Positions 36,224 through 46,597 of a stretch of DNA of 64,000 nt are shown in pieces. The translations under genes were made by a program, and so were the position numbers. The DNA is taken from contig NZ_CP095550.1 of assembly GCF_023078335.1 (NCBI RefSeq), positions 806,001 through 870,000 of the forward strand. The letters are read 5' to 3'. The notes beneath the pieces are model-generated. The model was not told the DNA's origin. It saw only the letters and a list, made by a program, of their open reading frames with translations, and made no database searches. The first letter of the stretch is position 1. The number at the start of each line of letters is the position of its first letter. This DNA comes from Metabacillus endolithicus. Its GTDB lineage: Bacteria; Bacillota; Bacilli; Bacillales; Bacillaceae.

Positions 36224-37151
36224 TCAACTATTCTTAGGTATTTCAATTTGCATAAAATCTGTTGCTATAAACGTTAAAGGAAAGGTATCCTTTGCCTCCT
36301 GAAGGAGTAAATCGTGCTGCTCTGTTGTTTGGTACCGAGAGCTAATGTGTGTAAGAATTAACTTTTTCACATTAGATTTTGATGCAATTGTAGCTGCATC
36401 CATTGTTGTTGAATGAAAATAATCATATGCAAGCTGCTGATCTTCCTTAGAAAATGTTGCTTCATGAATAAGCAAATCAGATTCTTCCGCAAGTTTTATA
36501 CTTTTCTCAGTGTAGCGGGTGTCACCTAATATCGTCACAACTCTTCCCTTTTGTTTTGGCCCAATAAAATCGTCTCCATTAATAGCTGAGCCGTTTGGTA
36601 ACTGAATGTCTCCACCCTTTTTAATTTTTTGATAAATCGGTCCAGGAGGTATACCATGGTTTTTAAGTTTTTCAACAAGTAAGGGACCTGGTAAATCTTT
36701 TTCAATTACTCGATATCCATATGAGTCAATTCCATGCTCCAATTTTTCAGCAATAACCTGAAAAGATTGATCCTCAAAAATAAGACCATTTTCAATTTCT
36801 ACAAATTTTATTTCATAAGTTAAATGTGTATGGCTAACAGAAAGGGATATTTTTACAAACTCTTTAATTCCTTTAGGTCCGTAAATCGTTAAAGGGGTTT
36901 CTCCACCTTGAAATGACCTTGAACTAATTAACCCTGGTAAGCCGTAAATATGATCACCATGCATATGTGTAATAAAGATTTTCTCAATCTTTCTAGGCTT
37001 AATAGAAGTATGTAAGATTTGATGCTGCGTCGCTTCACCACAATCAAATAACCATACTGCATTTCTCTCCTCTAATAACTGGAGGTATACTCGAAACATT
37101 CCGAGCTTTAGCAGGAATTCCGGCTCCTGTGCCGAGAAACATAATATTCAA
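36224..37151 (-). pseudogene. rnz: Ribonuclease Z, frameshifted near N-terminus
   Basis: tRNA 3'-end processing endonuclease. The main frame (to 37099) has the zinc motif [32 protein letters not shown] and HEATF plus HISSRY. The family N-terminus ([18 protein letters not shown]) is present in another frame, starting at TTG 37151 with GGAGGAGG upstream, and is separated by a shift near 37085 (one extra or two missing bases). Joined, the protein has about 308 aa, like the 307-aa B. subtilis enzyme, which is essential. A sequencing error is the likelier explanation. Confidence 0.9.
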
Positions 37152-37604
37152 TATAATGCCTCCTCCTTTACATATCAAGCATACATGAAAGAGAATGATT
37201 ATGACAATATAGGTTTTTGACTATGATATTTGTTGATAGATTGGCACTCTTTCGCAATAAATGTTTACCTTTATCCTTGTTTTTTCACACCTTCATGAAT
37301 AAAAATTCAATCAACCTCTTGACCAATCCATTAATTATTGTCTAAAATAGACTGAATTATACAAAGATTTCTACAAAATAGATGCATATCAGACGATATT
37401 TTTCTGATAATCGTTTATAATAGTTTATGATGAAAGTCTTTTTAGAGCTATTATGTTTGATTTACTGTAAGATAACCTTTAAAATTAAGTATTCGTATAG
37501 GAGTATTTTACATTCAGTGTTCAAAAAATTCGATCTAGTCTTCTTTTTTTGAATGTATACGCTGATGAAATAAATAAATGTATTTAACAAAGTGAGGTAC
37601 GAAC
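37152..37604. other. Intergenic region upstream of zwf
   Basis: 453 bases without a credible gene. AT-rich; a TATAAT lies near 37415-37422 in the GTTTATAATAG context without a convincing -35. Nearer zwf, TTCAAAAAA (37519 region) can pair with TTTTTTTGAA (37545 region), an AT-only hairpin in the probable leader. Confidence 0.4.
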
Positions 37605-39086
37605 GTGATTACACAAGAACATCCAAAATCAATTATTGTCATTTTCGGTGCAACAGGTGATTTAGCAAAAAGAAAGTTATTTCCATCTATCTACCGCCTT
37701 GTTCAAAATGAGAAAATCGGAAAAAACTTTGCCGTTGTTGGAGTTGCAAGAAGACCTTGGACAACTGATGAATTCCGTAGTAATGTTTCAGATTCTATTC
37801 AAAGTTCAATGAAAGAATCCAAAGATCTAGAAGAATTCACATCTCATTTTTATTATCACCCATTTGATGTAACGAATCCTTCATCGTATTTAGAATTGAA
37901 TGGTCTGCTAACCGAGCTTGATGGAACTTATCAAACAGAAGGCAATCGCATTTTCTATTTAGCAATGGCACCTGAGTTCTTTGGAACGATTGCACAAAAT
38001 CTTAAAAAAGAAGGATTAACAGATACGAATGGCTGGAGCAGATTAGTCATTGAAAAGCCGTTTGGACATGATCTTCCTTCTGCTCGAAAATTGAACCAAG
38101 AAATTCGTGAAGCATTTAATGAGAATCAGATTTACCGTATTGACCATTACTTAGGGAAAGAAATGGTGCAAAACATTGAAGTAATACGCTTTGCTAACGC
38201 TCTATTTGAGCCATTATGGAATAATCGTTACATATCTAATATCCAAGTAACATCTAGTGAGATTTTAGGTGTGGAAGACCGAGGACGTTACTATGAAAAT
38301 TCAGGCGCACTCCGTGATATGGTTCAAAACCATATGCTTCAAATGGTTGCTTTATTAGCGATGGAGCCGCCTATTAAACTGACTACTGATGAAATTAGAA
38401 GTGAGAAAGTAAAAGTACTTAGAGCACTAAGAGCCGTTGCTGAAGATGAAGTTAGTCAATACTTTATTAGAGGTCAATATGGTGCAGGTCAGCTTGAAGA
38501 TAAACAGCTAGTTGCCTATCGTGATGAAAATAATGTAGATGATAATTCTCAAACTGAAACTTATGTTGCAGGAAAATTATTAATTGATAACTTTAGATGG
38601 GCCGGTGTTCCTTTCTATATTAGAACTGGTAAACGAATGGCTGCAAAATCAACAAAAATTGTTGTTCAATTTAAAGATATTCCAATGAATTTATATTACA
38701 AAAAAGGTGAAACTGTTCCACCTAACTTGTTAATCATTCACATTCAACCTGAAGAAGGAATTACTCTTCAGTTAAATGCGAAAAAGGATGAAGATGAATC
38801 TGGCATCTCAAAACCAGTTAAGCTTGATTTATCAAATAATTTCCTTGATGGAATAAATACGCCGGAAGCATATGAAAAATTAATTTATGACTGCATGCGT
38901 GGAGACGCCACTAACTTCACTCATTGGGACGAAGTAGCTTTATCATGGAGCTTTGTAGATCCAATTTCAGAAGCATGGACAAAAGGTAAAGCTGCTCTTG
39001 CAAGTTATCCTTCTGGATCAATGGGACCTAAAGAAGCAGATGATCTTTTGAAAGAAGATGGAAATCAGTGGTGGCCTGTTAACTAA
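37605..39086 (+). CDS. zwf: Glucose-6-phosphate 1-dehydrogenase
   Basis: First step of the oxidative pentose phosphate pathway, reducing NADP. 493 aa: coenzyme motif IFGATGDLAKRKLFPSIY (about 13-30), EKPFGHD, the active-site signature RIDHYLGKEMVQN (about 179-191), and IRTGKRMAAKST. GTG start at 37605 with GTGAGG upstream. gndA, for the third step, is about 3 kb downstream on the opposite strand, separated by an inserted operon. Confidence 0.97.
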   Translation: MITQEHPKSIIVIFGATGDLAKRKLFPSIYRLVQNEKIGKNFAVVGVARRPWTTDEFRSNVSDSIQSSMKESKDLEEFTSHFYYHPFDVTNPSSYLELNGLLTELDGTYQTEGNRIFYLAMAPEFFGTIAQNLKKEGLTDTNGWSRLVIEKPFGHDLPSARKLNQEIREAFNENQIYRIDHYLGKEMVQNIEVIRFANALFEPLWNNRYISNIQVTSSEILGVEDRGRYYENSGALRDMVQNHMLQMVALLAMEPPIKLTTDEIRSEKVKVLRALRAVAEDEVSQYFIRGQYGAGQLEDKQLVAYRDENNVDDNSQTETYVAGKLLIDNFRWAGVPFYIRTGKRMAAKSTKIVVQFKDIPMNLYYKKGETVPPNLLIIHIQPEEGITLQLNAKKDEDESGISKPVKLDLSNNFLDGINTPEAYEKLIYDCMRGDATNFTHWDEVALSWSFVDPISEAWTKGKAALASYPSGSMGPKEADDLLKEDGNQWWPVN

Positions 39087-39098
39087 AACAGGATGGGA

Positions 39099-39176
39099 TG
39101 ACCTGGAATCGATCCCAAAATTTTTAATCATAAGAAATAGTAAAGGCCGATTAAGATAAATCTAATCGGCTTTTCT
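39099..39176 (+). terminator. Tandem hairpins after zwf
   Basis: TGGGAT...ATCCCA (39099-39119) followed by AAAATTTTT, then GCCGATTA...TAATCGGC (39146-39170) followed by TTTTCT. Either could terminate zwf; the second is the stronger stem. Confidence 0.75.
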
Positions 39177-39323
39177 ATGTACAGAAAATAGTAGAAGCGC
39201 AATTTATATCGCACTCGTACAACAAAAATGTGCGAATGAGCTCGTCTATTTGCCTCATACGAATTAAAACTTGTTTGAATAAAATAGATTGTGTAAGAAG
39301 CAAACCTTAAATCTCCTTAATTT

Positions 39324-39354
39324 GAGCTGCTACTATAAATAGCAGCTCCTTTTA
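39324..39354. terminator. Hairpin between zwf and the PTE-like gene
   Basis: GAGCTGCTA and TAGCAGCTC pair over seven bases; CCTTTTATAG follows on the plus strand, while the minus side lacks a T run. Just past the end of the minus-strand PTE-like gene. Confidence 0.6.
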
Positions 39355-39362
39355 TAGTTTTA

Positions 39363-40361
39363 TCATTTTTTTACAAATTTTGATGAGGTCGAAAATAACG
39401 ATTTAATGTTTTCAGTAAACAAAATCTCCAACTGCTGTTCAGTAATTCCATAAGATCTTAGCTGTGGAACAATATTCTCAAAAATATGTGTCGGATGCCA
39501 ATTTACGATTGAAGGTATTGCTGCTTCCGGAACAGCCAACTCTCTCCCTAACCAAATGTTAACTGAATCATGCGCTAAGAAGATTCTGTTTTCATAGCTC
39601 TCCTTTAATAACTCAACAAGTACAGCCAATCTTTCTTGATCTGTAGGACATCCTGCAAGCCCTTGAAGTCCAATTCGGTCAAAACCAATGCGCACACCCT
39701 TTTCCAGAGTTCGTCTATGATACTCCACGTCTGTATTTCCACACATATGTCCTATAACCACACAATCTGGATCAACACCGAGCTCTATTAAAAGATCAGC
39801 TTGTTCAGGACCCATCGTCCCCTCCTGAGTATGAGTTAAAATAATGGTTCCTGTTTCTTTGTGTGCTCTAGCCGCTGCCCTAAAAAACATTTTTTCGTAG
39901 TCTGTTATCACATTTTTACTTGATGCAAGTTTAATAAACCCAGGCTTTATTCCAGTATCCTCTATTCCATTTTGCAGCTCTGTTATAAACATTTCATATA
40001 TTTCCTCTTCTGCAGGACCTAACGCTGCACGAGCTTTAAAATATGGGGTCGCGCCTTCTCCTTCATAATAAAAACCTGTTCCACATACAATTTGAAGGCC
40101 TGTTTGAATGGATATATCTCTTAGTAAACGAACATTTCTGCCACACTCATTTGGTGTTGGATCAAGAACCGTTTTCACACCATGTTTCATGATCTTTTCT
40201 GCTACTTGTATACCAATTGTTAAAGCATGGTTATAATCAAATCTACCTAACGTACTATCACCACTATAACCGGGATACCCAAAAACAAAATGCTCATGAC
40301 TTAATGTTTTCCCTAGCTGCTCCAAGGCTATAGGGCCTGTTACCGTCTCAACCTTCATCAT
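39363..40361 (-). CDS. Phosphotriesterase-family metal-dependent hydrolase
   Basis: 332-aa amidohydrolase of the phosphotriesterase/PTE-like lactonase group. Binuclear-metal ligands visible: SHEHFVFG (His-x-His, about 22-26), a candidate bridging Lys in FIKLASS (about 148), His in LTHTQEG, His in IGHMCGN, and Asp in FLAHDSV (about 263). Substrate (phosphotriester, lactone or other ester) cannot be read from sequence. ATG 40361 has GGGAGGAG upstream and overlaps the stop of the acyl-CoA ligase, so the two are translationally coupled. Confidence 0.88.
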   Translation of the reverse strand: MMKVETVTGPIALEQLGKTLSHEHFVFGYPGYSGDSTLGRFDYNHALTIGIQVAEKIMKHGVKTVLDPTPNECGRNVRLLRDISIQTGLQIVCGTGFYYEGEGATPYFKARAALGPAEEEIYEMFITELQNGIEDTGIKPGFIKLASSKNVITDYEKMFFRAAARAHKETGTIILTHTQEGTMGPEQADLLIELGVDPDCVVIGHMCGNTDVEYHRRTLEKGVRIGFDRIGLQGLAGCPTDQERLAVLVELLKESYENRIFLAHDSVNIWLGRELAVPEAAIPSIVNWHPTHIFENIVPQLRSYGITEQQLEILFTENIKSLFSTSSKFVKK

Positions 40362-42030
40362 TTTTCTCCTCCCGCCACTAACTTGTTTCTTTCTTCTTCC
40401 TGCAGTTTTCTCCATAATAACTTTCCACTGCTAGTTGTTGGGAGTTTGTCTCTGAATTCTATCACTCTAGGATACTTATAAGCAGCCAATTGTGTTTTAG
40501 ACCAATCAATGATTTCTTGTTCGGTGACTTTGCCCTTATTTTCTTCATTTAAAACAATGAATGCCTTAACCTGCTCACCCTTTCTTTCATCAGGAACACC
40601 AACAACACAAGCCTGTTGGACAGCAGGGTGGTTATAAAGTTTTGATTCAACTTCAGTTGGCCATACTTTAAACCCTGATGCATTAATCATTCTCTTAATA
40701 CGATCTACGATAAAATAATAGCCCTCATCGTCGTATTTTGCGATATCACCCGTTCTCAAGAACGTTTTACCTTCAATGGTTATAAACGCATTAACATTCT
40801 CTTCTGGCCGCTTATAGTACCCTTTAAATACCTGAGGACCCCTTACAACGATCTCTCCTTCTTGATTTGGTCCTAGTTCTTGTAAAGTGAGTGGATCTAT
40901 GATTTTGGATTGAGTATTTGGAGATGGAATACCAAGACATTGTAACTTTGGGCGATCTGGTGGGTTAAAGTGAGTGTGAGCAATTGTTTCAGAAAGCCCA
41001 TAACCTCTGCATATCTAATACCGGCTAGATTATATAATTTCTCTCCAACAGCCTCAGGTAAAGGAGCACCGCCGCCACCGATCACCTCCAACGTTTTAAG
41101 AGAATCTTTGATAAGATTAGGGTTTGCCAAAAAGTCTATTAACATCGTACTTATATTTGTCCAATGTGTAACACCGTTTCGTTCGATTAGTATCCTTGCA
41201 AGTTCTCTGTCCCATCTTGTCATAATGACGATTTCGCAACCACCTGATAACGGACCATGACAACTATGTAGCATACCTGTTACATGAAATAACGGAAGGG
41301 TTAATAAATGGACAGATTCGCTTGTTACACTCTGCCATACACCAACAGTAATAATATTTGCTTGGACCGTTTTATGGGTATGCATACATCCCTTTGGAGT
41401 ACCAGTTGTTCCAGATGTATAGGGCATAACAACTAAGTCATCAGCACTTGCGTCAACTGCTATAGGTGAATATCTAGCCGAGAGAGCTTCGTGCCATGGA
41501 GTATATTCTGGTGGAAGTTCCTGACGAAGAGCACAAACCTCTTGTGGAAGATTCAAATTTGTTTCCGAATCGATGTAATCAGAGTAAGTTCCTACAACAA
41601 CATGCTCGATTGTGCTTTTGTCAATTAATGCTCGGACATTTTCAAAAAGCTCCTGCGAGACAATAGCGGTTTTTATTTCACAATCACTTACATAAAAGGC
41701 TAATTCTTCACTTGTATTCATGGGGTTTATTGGAATTACGACTGCTCCTGCTCGTGCAATTGCATAAAATGAAATAATCCATTGTGGAGAGTTTTGCATA
41801 TAAAGGAGAATACGATCTCCTTTTTTCACATCGTTTGCTTGAAGATATCCAGCTAAACTAAGAACCTCTGAATATAGTTCTCGATACGAAATTCTTTTTC
41901 CATAATAATTAAGGGCAGTTTTGTCAGGATAACGTCTTGAAGATATTTCTAAGTTTTCAATGAGGGTTGTTTCTGGGAGTGTTAATTCTTTCGGTACGCG
42001 TTTTGGATAAAAATCAAAATATTTTTCCAC
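40358..42030 (-). pseudogene. Long-chain acyl-CoA synthetase-like AMP-binding enzyme, frameshifted
   Basis: ANL-superfamily ligase. The N-terminal 370 codons (from 42030) include the AMP-binding PYTSGTTGTPKGCMHTH (about 199-215); the C-terminal part (40358-40759 and upstream in that frame) has LRTGDIAKYDDEGYYFIVDRIKRMI and the catalytic SSGKLLWRKL. The break is at RYAE-GYGLSET: GAGGTTATGG lacks one G at about 41004. Corrected length 557 aa. Forms an operon with the PTE-like gene; the acyl substrate is unknown. Confidence 0.9.
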
Positions 42031-42166
42031 TTATACCATCAACTCCTATGTAAGTTTTAAAGAAACGAATATATCTTCTACAAAGATAACTCGCTACATG
42101 AATATACCATGGTCATTATCTAATGTAAAGGCTTACATTATGTAGGTTATAGGATTTTTAAGTAAC

Positions 42167-42195
42167 GAAAAAAGACAGAGCGGACTCTGTCTTTT
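42167..42195 (-). terminator. Terminator after gndA
   Basis: AAAGACAGAG-TCCG-CTCTGTCTTT perfect stem on the minus strand, followed by TTTCG, 12 bases past the gndA stop. Confidence 0.9.
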
Positions 42196-42207
42196 TGTTT
42201 ACAACTA

Positions 42208-43620
42208 TTATTTTCCCATCCACTCAGTATGGAAAATACCTTCCTTATCAACACGTTGATACGTATGAGCACCAAAGTAGTCACGTTGTGCTTGTAAAAG
42301 GTTCGCTGGAAGTGTTTCTGTACGATAGCTGTCATAATAAGCAAGTGCAGATGAGAAGCATGGTACTGGAACTCCATTTTCGATTGCTACTGTTAAGATT
42401 TGACGAAGTGCACCTTGGTACCCTTCAACAATTTCTTTGAAATAGTCATCTAGTAACAGATTCGCTAATTGTGGCTCTTTATCATATGCATCTTTAATTT
42501 TTTGTAGGAAAGCTGCACGGATAATACATCCACCACGGAAGATCATTGCAATATCACCATATTTTAAATCCCAGTTATACTCTTCAGAAGCTGCTCTCAT
42601 TTGAGCAAAACCTTGAGCATAAGAAACAATCTTACTCATATATAAAGCTCTACGAACCGCTTCAATAAGCTCTTCTTTATTACCCTCATATTTTTTTGCA
42701 GCCGGACCTGAAAGAATTTTGCTTGCTTTTTGACGCTCTTCTTTCATAGCCGAAATGAAACGAGCAAATACAGATTCAGTAATAATTGGAAGAGGTACAC
42801 CTAGATCAAGAGCACTCTTACTCGTCCATTTACCTGTTCCTTTTTGACCAGCTGTATCAAGAATAACATCAACTAGAGGTTTTCCAGTTTCGTCATCTTT
42901 CTTTGTGAAAATATCTGCTGTAATTTCAATTAAGTAACTGTCAAGTTCACCTTTGTTCCACTCAGCAAATACTTCGTGAAGCTCGTCTGCTGTTAAACCT
43001 AATACATTTTTCAATAAGAAATATGCTTCAGATATTAACTGCATATCTCCATACTCAATTCCATTATGAACCATTTTCACATAATGTCCCGCTCCATCTG
43101 GGCCAATATACGTACAGCAAGGATCACCATTTACTTTTGCAGAAATAGCCTCAAGAATTGGTTGAACTAAATCAAACGCCTCTTTTTGGCCACCAGGCAT
43201 GATAGAAGGTCCTTTTAACGCGCCTTCTTCTCCACCTGAAACACCTGTACCTATGAAATGGATTCCACTCTCAGCTAGTTCTTTGTTACGACGTTGTGTA
43301 TCTGTATATAGTGTGTTACCACCGTCAATTAAAATATCACCTTTATCAAGATGTGGTAAAAGCTGTTCGATTGTTGCATCTGTTGGTACACCAGCTTTAA
43401 CCATTAAAAGAATTTTACGTGGAGCTTCTAATGATTGAACAAATTCTTCAATGCTGTATGTCCCCACCACGTTTTTCCCTTTTGCTTCTGTTAAAAATTC
43501 CTCAGTTTTTTCTGCTGAACGGTTGAAAACAGATACTGAAAATCCACGACTTTCAATATTTAAAGCTAAGTTTTTACCCATTACAGCCAAACCAATAACA
43601 CCAATTTGTTGTTTCGACAT
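42208..43620 (-). CDS. gndA: 6-phosphogluconate dehydrogenase, decarboxylating
   Basis: Converts 6-phosphogluconate to ribulose-5-phosphate, CO2 and NADPH. 470 aa with N-terminal [17 protein letters not shown] (about 6-22), [20 protein letters not shown] (about 124-143), the catalytic Lys/HN region [19 protein letters not shown], and [16 protein letters not shown]. Intact. B. subtilis has it next to zwf (yqjI); here an inserted ligase/hydrolase operon separates the two. Confidence 0.97.
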   Translation of the reverse strand: MSKQQIGVIGLAVMGKNLALNIESRGFSVSVFNRSAEKTEEFLTEAKGKNVVGTYSIEEFVQSLEAPRKILLMVKAGVPTDATIEQLLPHLDKGDILIDGGNTLYTDTQRRNKELAESGIHFIGTGVSGGEEGALKGPSIMPGGQKEAFDLVQPILEAISAKVNGDPCCTYIGPDGAGHYVKMVHNGIEYGDMQLISEAYFLLKNVLGLTADELHEVFAEWNKGELDSYLIEITADIFTKKDDETGKPLVDVILDTAGQKGTGKWTSKSALDLGVPLPIITESVFARFISAMKEERQKASKILSGPAAKKYEGNKEELIEAVRRALYMSKIVSYAQGFAQMRAASEEYNWDLKYGDIAMIFRGGCIIRAAFLQKIKDAYDKEPQLANLLLDDYFKEIVEGYQGALRQILTVAIENGVPVPCFSSALAYYDSYRTETLPANLLQAQRDYFGAHTYQRVDKEGIFHTEWMGK

Positions 43621-43803
43621 TCGCTTACGTCCCTTCTAATCCTTATAGTATGTAAAACTAAACAATATCAATTACTATCATAACCTAAAAAAGTTTAGTT
43701 TTCCGCCAATAAATGATAAATTGACACATTATTCGAATTATTTCATTTAACTTCAACTTTGAAAATACCACATTTTTCAGCTACATTTCAAGTGACTTAC
43801 CTT

Positions 43804-43818
43804 ATGTAATCGTTTACT
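43804..43818. promoter_or_regulatory. cre-like CcpA site upstream of gndA
   Basis: ATGTAATCGTTTACT agrees with the degenerate cre consensus WTGNAANCGNWNNCW at every fixed position. It is about 185 bases upstream of gndA and touches the 3' end of dinB. Because the consensus is loose, chance occurrence is possible. Confidence 0.35.
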
Positions 43819-45056
43819 AACTCAAAAAATCTTTATTAAAGCTTATACCCGGTGTTCCAGGTTCCTCTTGTTTTCCTTTTACTCCGCGTTTAATAAGCTG
43901 ACTTCCATATTTTTGATTGATCTGATCAATCACAGAAAGGATCGGTTCGTCTTTTGCATCATGTTCAAATGAGAACAAATCCAATTGCTTTACTGCATCT
44001 TCCTTTTCAACTAAATCCTGCCCAGTTATACCAAGTAACCGTATTGGCTCTTCATTCCAGTGTGTAAAAAAGAGATCTTTTGCTTCATGATAAATATCAC
44101 CCTCTTCTCCAACAGGGTTTTTCATTGTTTTACTCCTGGTAATTGTTTTTAAGTTACTGTAACGAATTGTGACAAAAATTTTGTTGGCCAAAACTTCTTT
44201 CCTTTTCATTCGAAGAGATACGGAATGAGCTAATTTTCTTAACACTTCATTAATTTGAGTTTCATTCGTTGTATCCTTCGACAACGTAGTTGAATGACCA
44301 ATGCTCTTAAAATCATAGATTGAATTAGGATTAACGTCTCTTAAATCGTTTCCATTTGCTCTTTGTATGAGACGTTCTCCGTTAATACCCAGTAAGCTTT
44401 TTACTGCCCTTGTATCAGCATGTGCTAAATCATAGATAGTATGAATTCCTATTGTTTTTAGCTTTTCGGCTGTTTTCTCACCAATACCATGCATTTCGTT
44501 TGCTGACAGAGGCCATAATTTATTCGATAAATCTCTTTTCCTTAAAATCGTAATTCCAAGTGGTTTTTTCATATTTGATGCCATTTTAGCCAGAAACTTA
44601 TTGGGAGCAATTCCAATACTACAGGGTAGCAACAATTCCTCCAAAAGCCTATTTTGAATAGAACTTGCAATCTCTAGTGGTTTTGATCCAGGAAATTCAC
44701 TTAAATCCATATAGCCTTCATCAATTGAAACAGGTTCTACTAATTCTGTATATTCCCTTAATAATTCAAACATTGCACGAGAAGCTGTCCGATATCGATC
44801 AAAGTTTGGTTTTCTTACAATTAATTCAGGACAAAGCTTACGAGCTTGCCAAAGAGGCATAGTTGCTTTTACCCCTTTCGAACGTGCTTCATAGCTGCAT
44901 GTAACAATAATTCCTTTTCGTTCCTCAACATTCCCTGCTATTGCTAAAGAACTTTCCTTTAAGAGAAGGATCAAATGCCATTTCCACTGAAGCATAAAAG
45001 CTATTCATATCAACATGTAAAATAATTCTTCTTTGATTTACAGGTTGCTCCGCCAT
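43817..45056 (-). pseudogene. dinB: DNA polymerase IV (DinB/YqjH), frameshifted near N-terminus
   Basis: Y-family translesion polymerase. The N-terminal 35 residues (from ATG 45056, GGTGG upstream) contain the catalytic ILHVDMNSFYASVE and break at LKGK; the rest (SLAIAGNVEERKGIIVTCSYEARSKG, VSIDEGYMDLS with the catalytic DE, and a helix-hairpin-helix) is in another frame. An extra T in AAGTTCTTTAG near 44950 accounts for this. Corrected length 412 aa, as for the B. subtilis enzyme class. Confidence 0.9.
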
Positions 45057-45159
45057 CTTTCCACCACACATATAAAATCATTATCATTAGTTTACCATGT
45101 TAATGTATAAGCATGCTCATGTGGAGTTTACTTTTTCTCTATTCCTTATATTACGCATA

Positions 45160-45191
45160 TAAAAAAGCCACCAATTATTAAGATTGGTGAC
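45160..45191 (-). terminator. Terminator after cheW
   Basis: GTCACCAAT-CTTAATA-ATTGGTGGC (one G-T pair) on the minus strand followed by TTTTTTATA; the stem begins inside the last codons of cheW. Confidence 0.88.
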
Positions 45192-45645
45192 TCAGCATTC
45201 CTTCTTTCACAACAGCAAAGTTTTCTAAACTTGCTAAAAGAAGAGTTGGATTAATAATCGTAATCAAACGATCTTCTAAACTCGCAACTGCTTCAAAGTA
45301 TTTTGTAGCTTGAAAAGCTCCAATGCTAATGGATTTCAACTGTTCTTCTTGAATATCTAAGATTTCCTTCGCCTCTTTAACGATTAGAGCTGCAGAAATA
45401 TCGTCTGATTGAATAACAATTAATTTCACATCTTCATCCATTGTCATATGTTGACGATGAAAAATTTGGTGTGTATCCAGTACAGGAATCAACTCTCCTC
45501 TAACCTTAACAACACCCTTCATATAATAAGGCATATTTGGAATAACGTTGATATCCTCTAGCTTTTCTATAGAAATCACGTGTTCAATTGGCATTCCGTA
45601 TTCTTCATCTCTTGTTCGAAAAACAACAACTTTCGAAATATCCAT
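45178..45645 (-). CDS. CheW-like chemotaxis coupling protein
   Basis: 155-aa single-domain CheW fold: VVFRTRDEEYGMPIEHVISIEK (first beta subdomain), the conserved MKGVVKVRGELIPVLD (about 42-57), and SLEDRLITIINP near the end. Such proteins link receptors to the CheA kinase. It stands alone, between dinB and the urease cluster, with no other chemotaxis gene in the window. ATG 45645 with GGAGGAG upstream. Confidence 0.9.
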   Translation of the reverse strand: MDISKVVVFRTRDEEYGMPIEHVISIEKLEDINVIPNMPYYMKGVVKVRGELIPVLDTHQIFHRQHMTMDEDVKLIVIQSDDISAALIVKEAKEILDIQEEQLKSISIGAFQATKYFEAVASLEDRLITIINPTLLLASLENFAVVKEGMLSHQS

Positions 45646-45784
45646 CTTATAATCTCCTCCATAAAATCCCCTGAGGTTTCTTTCTAACTAAGACTATCAT
45701 ACTATGAAAATCAGGCTTTTGGAAGATGATCTTGTTTAAAAGGTATAGAAGAAGATTAAGTATATAAGCGTTCTCTCTAGTCTA

Positions 45785-46597
45785 TTACCATTTTCTCCAC
45801 TCTATCAATTCTTTTTCATCCAATTCTTTACGGATAACAGTTTCACACACACTAAAGATCCTTTCAATTACAGGTGTACTGTTAGCCAACACTCTTAATA
45901 CCAAACCTGGAATATTCAGTAAGCTTATTCCAAATCTAGCATCTATAGAAGAAGATAACGCTTCTCTTATTTTCTCAATTAACAGTTCATTTACATGAGG
46001 ATGAATCATAAAAAAGGTCCCTAAGTGGGTATACCCTTCAAGTTGCATGAATTGATGAAGATTTTGATCTGGAACTAACAATTGATGGTCAAATACCTGA
46101 AGCCTGCCATCAATAAAGATTTTCATTTTTGAAGCCACTTTTTCATATTGAAAAAGCTTCCCATCTTCAGACCATCCGGGTGTGACAACATCTGTATAAT
46201 AAAAGGTTGAAGTTGATTCCATATACACATTTGTTTGTTGTGAAAATTTAGCATCTTTATATGGTATTAATGAATCTTGTTTCACATATAACTCACTATT
46301 ATTTTTTAAAAAATAATCCATTTTTTGAGTTACACCAAATCGAGGTGACTTATAAATCTTTGTGGAAGCTTGCGAAGTTAAAGCAAGTTTTGCCCCTTCA
46401 TCTACTACAACCTCGGTTCTATAGGAGTCACCATCAACATAGCCACCCCCCACATGGATAAGTGTTAAAAGAGGCAGACCTTCAGGCAGATAGGTCGGAC
46501 GTGTTATTTTTAACACCCCATCAAAAAAACTATTACTAATCACCGATCTATTTTGTTTTTTCTCTACCTTAAGCTGAAGGTACCCTGTATACGTCAT
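45785..46597 (-). CDS. ureD: Urease accessory protein UreD (UreH)
   Basis: 270-aa chaperone that forms the UreD-UreF-UreG complex which delivers nickel to apo-urease. Family marks are [26 protein letters not shown] (about 43-66, split by the GGG loop), [12 protein letters not shown] and [13 protein letters not shown]. Last gene of the urease operon; the ATG overlaps the ureG stop by four bases. Confidence 0.95.
   Translation of the reverse strand: MTYTGYLQLKVEKKQNRSVISNSFFDGVLKITRPTYLPEGLPLLTLIHVGGGYVDGDSYRTEVVVDEGAKLALTSQASTKIYKSPRFGVTQKMDYFLKNNSELYVKQDSLIPYKDAKFSQQTNVYMESTSTFYYTDVVTPGWSEDGKLFQYEKVASKMKIFIDGRLQVFDHQLLVPDQNLHQFMQLEGYTHLGTFFMIHPHVNELLIEKIREALSSSIDARFGISLLNIPGLVLRVLANSTPVIERIFSVCETVIRKELDEKELIEWRKW

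Noticed and set aside
45064..45100. Fur-box-like TGATAATGATTTTAT upstream of dinB
   Set aside because: Only one arm fits the consensus, AT-rich DNA gives such matches by chance, and dinB is not an iron gene.
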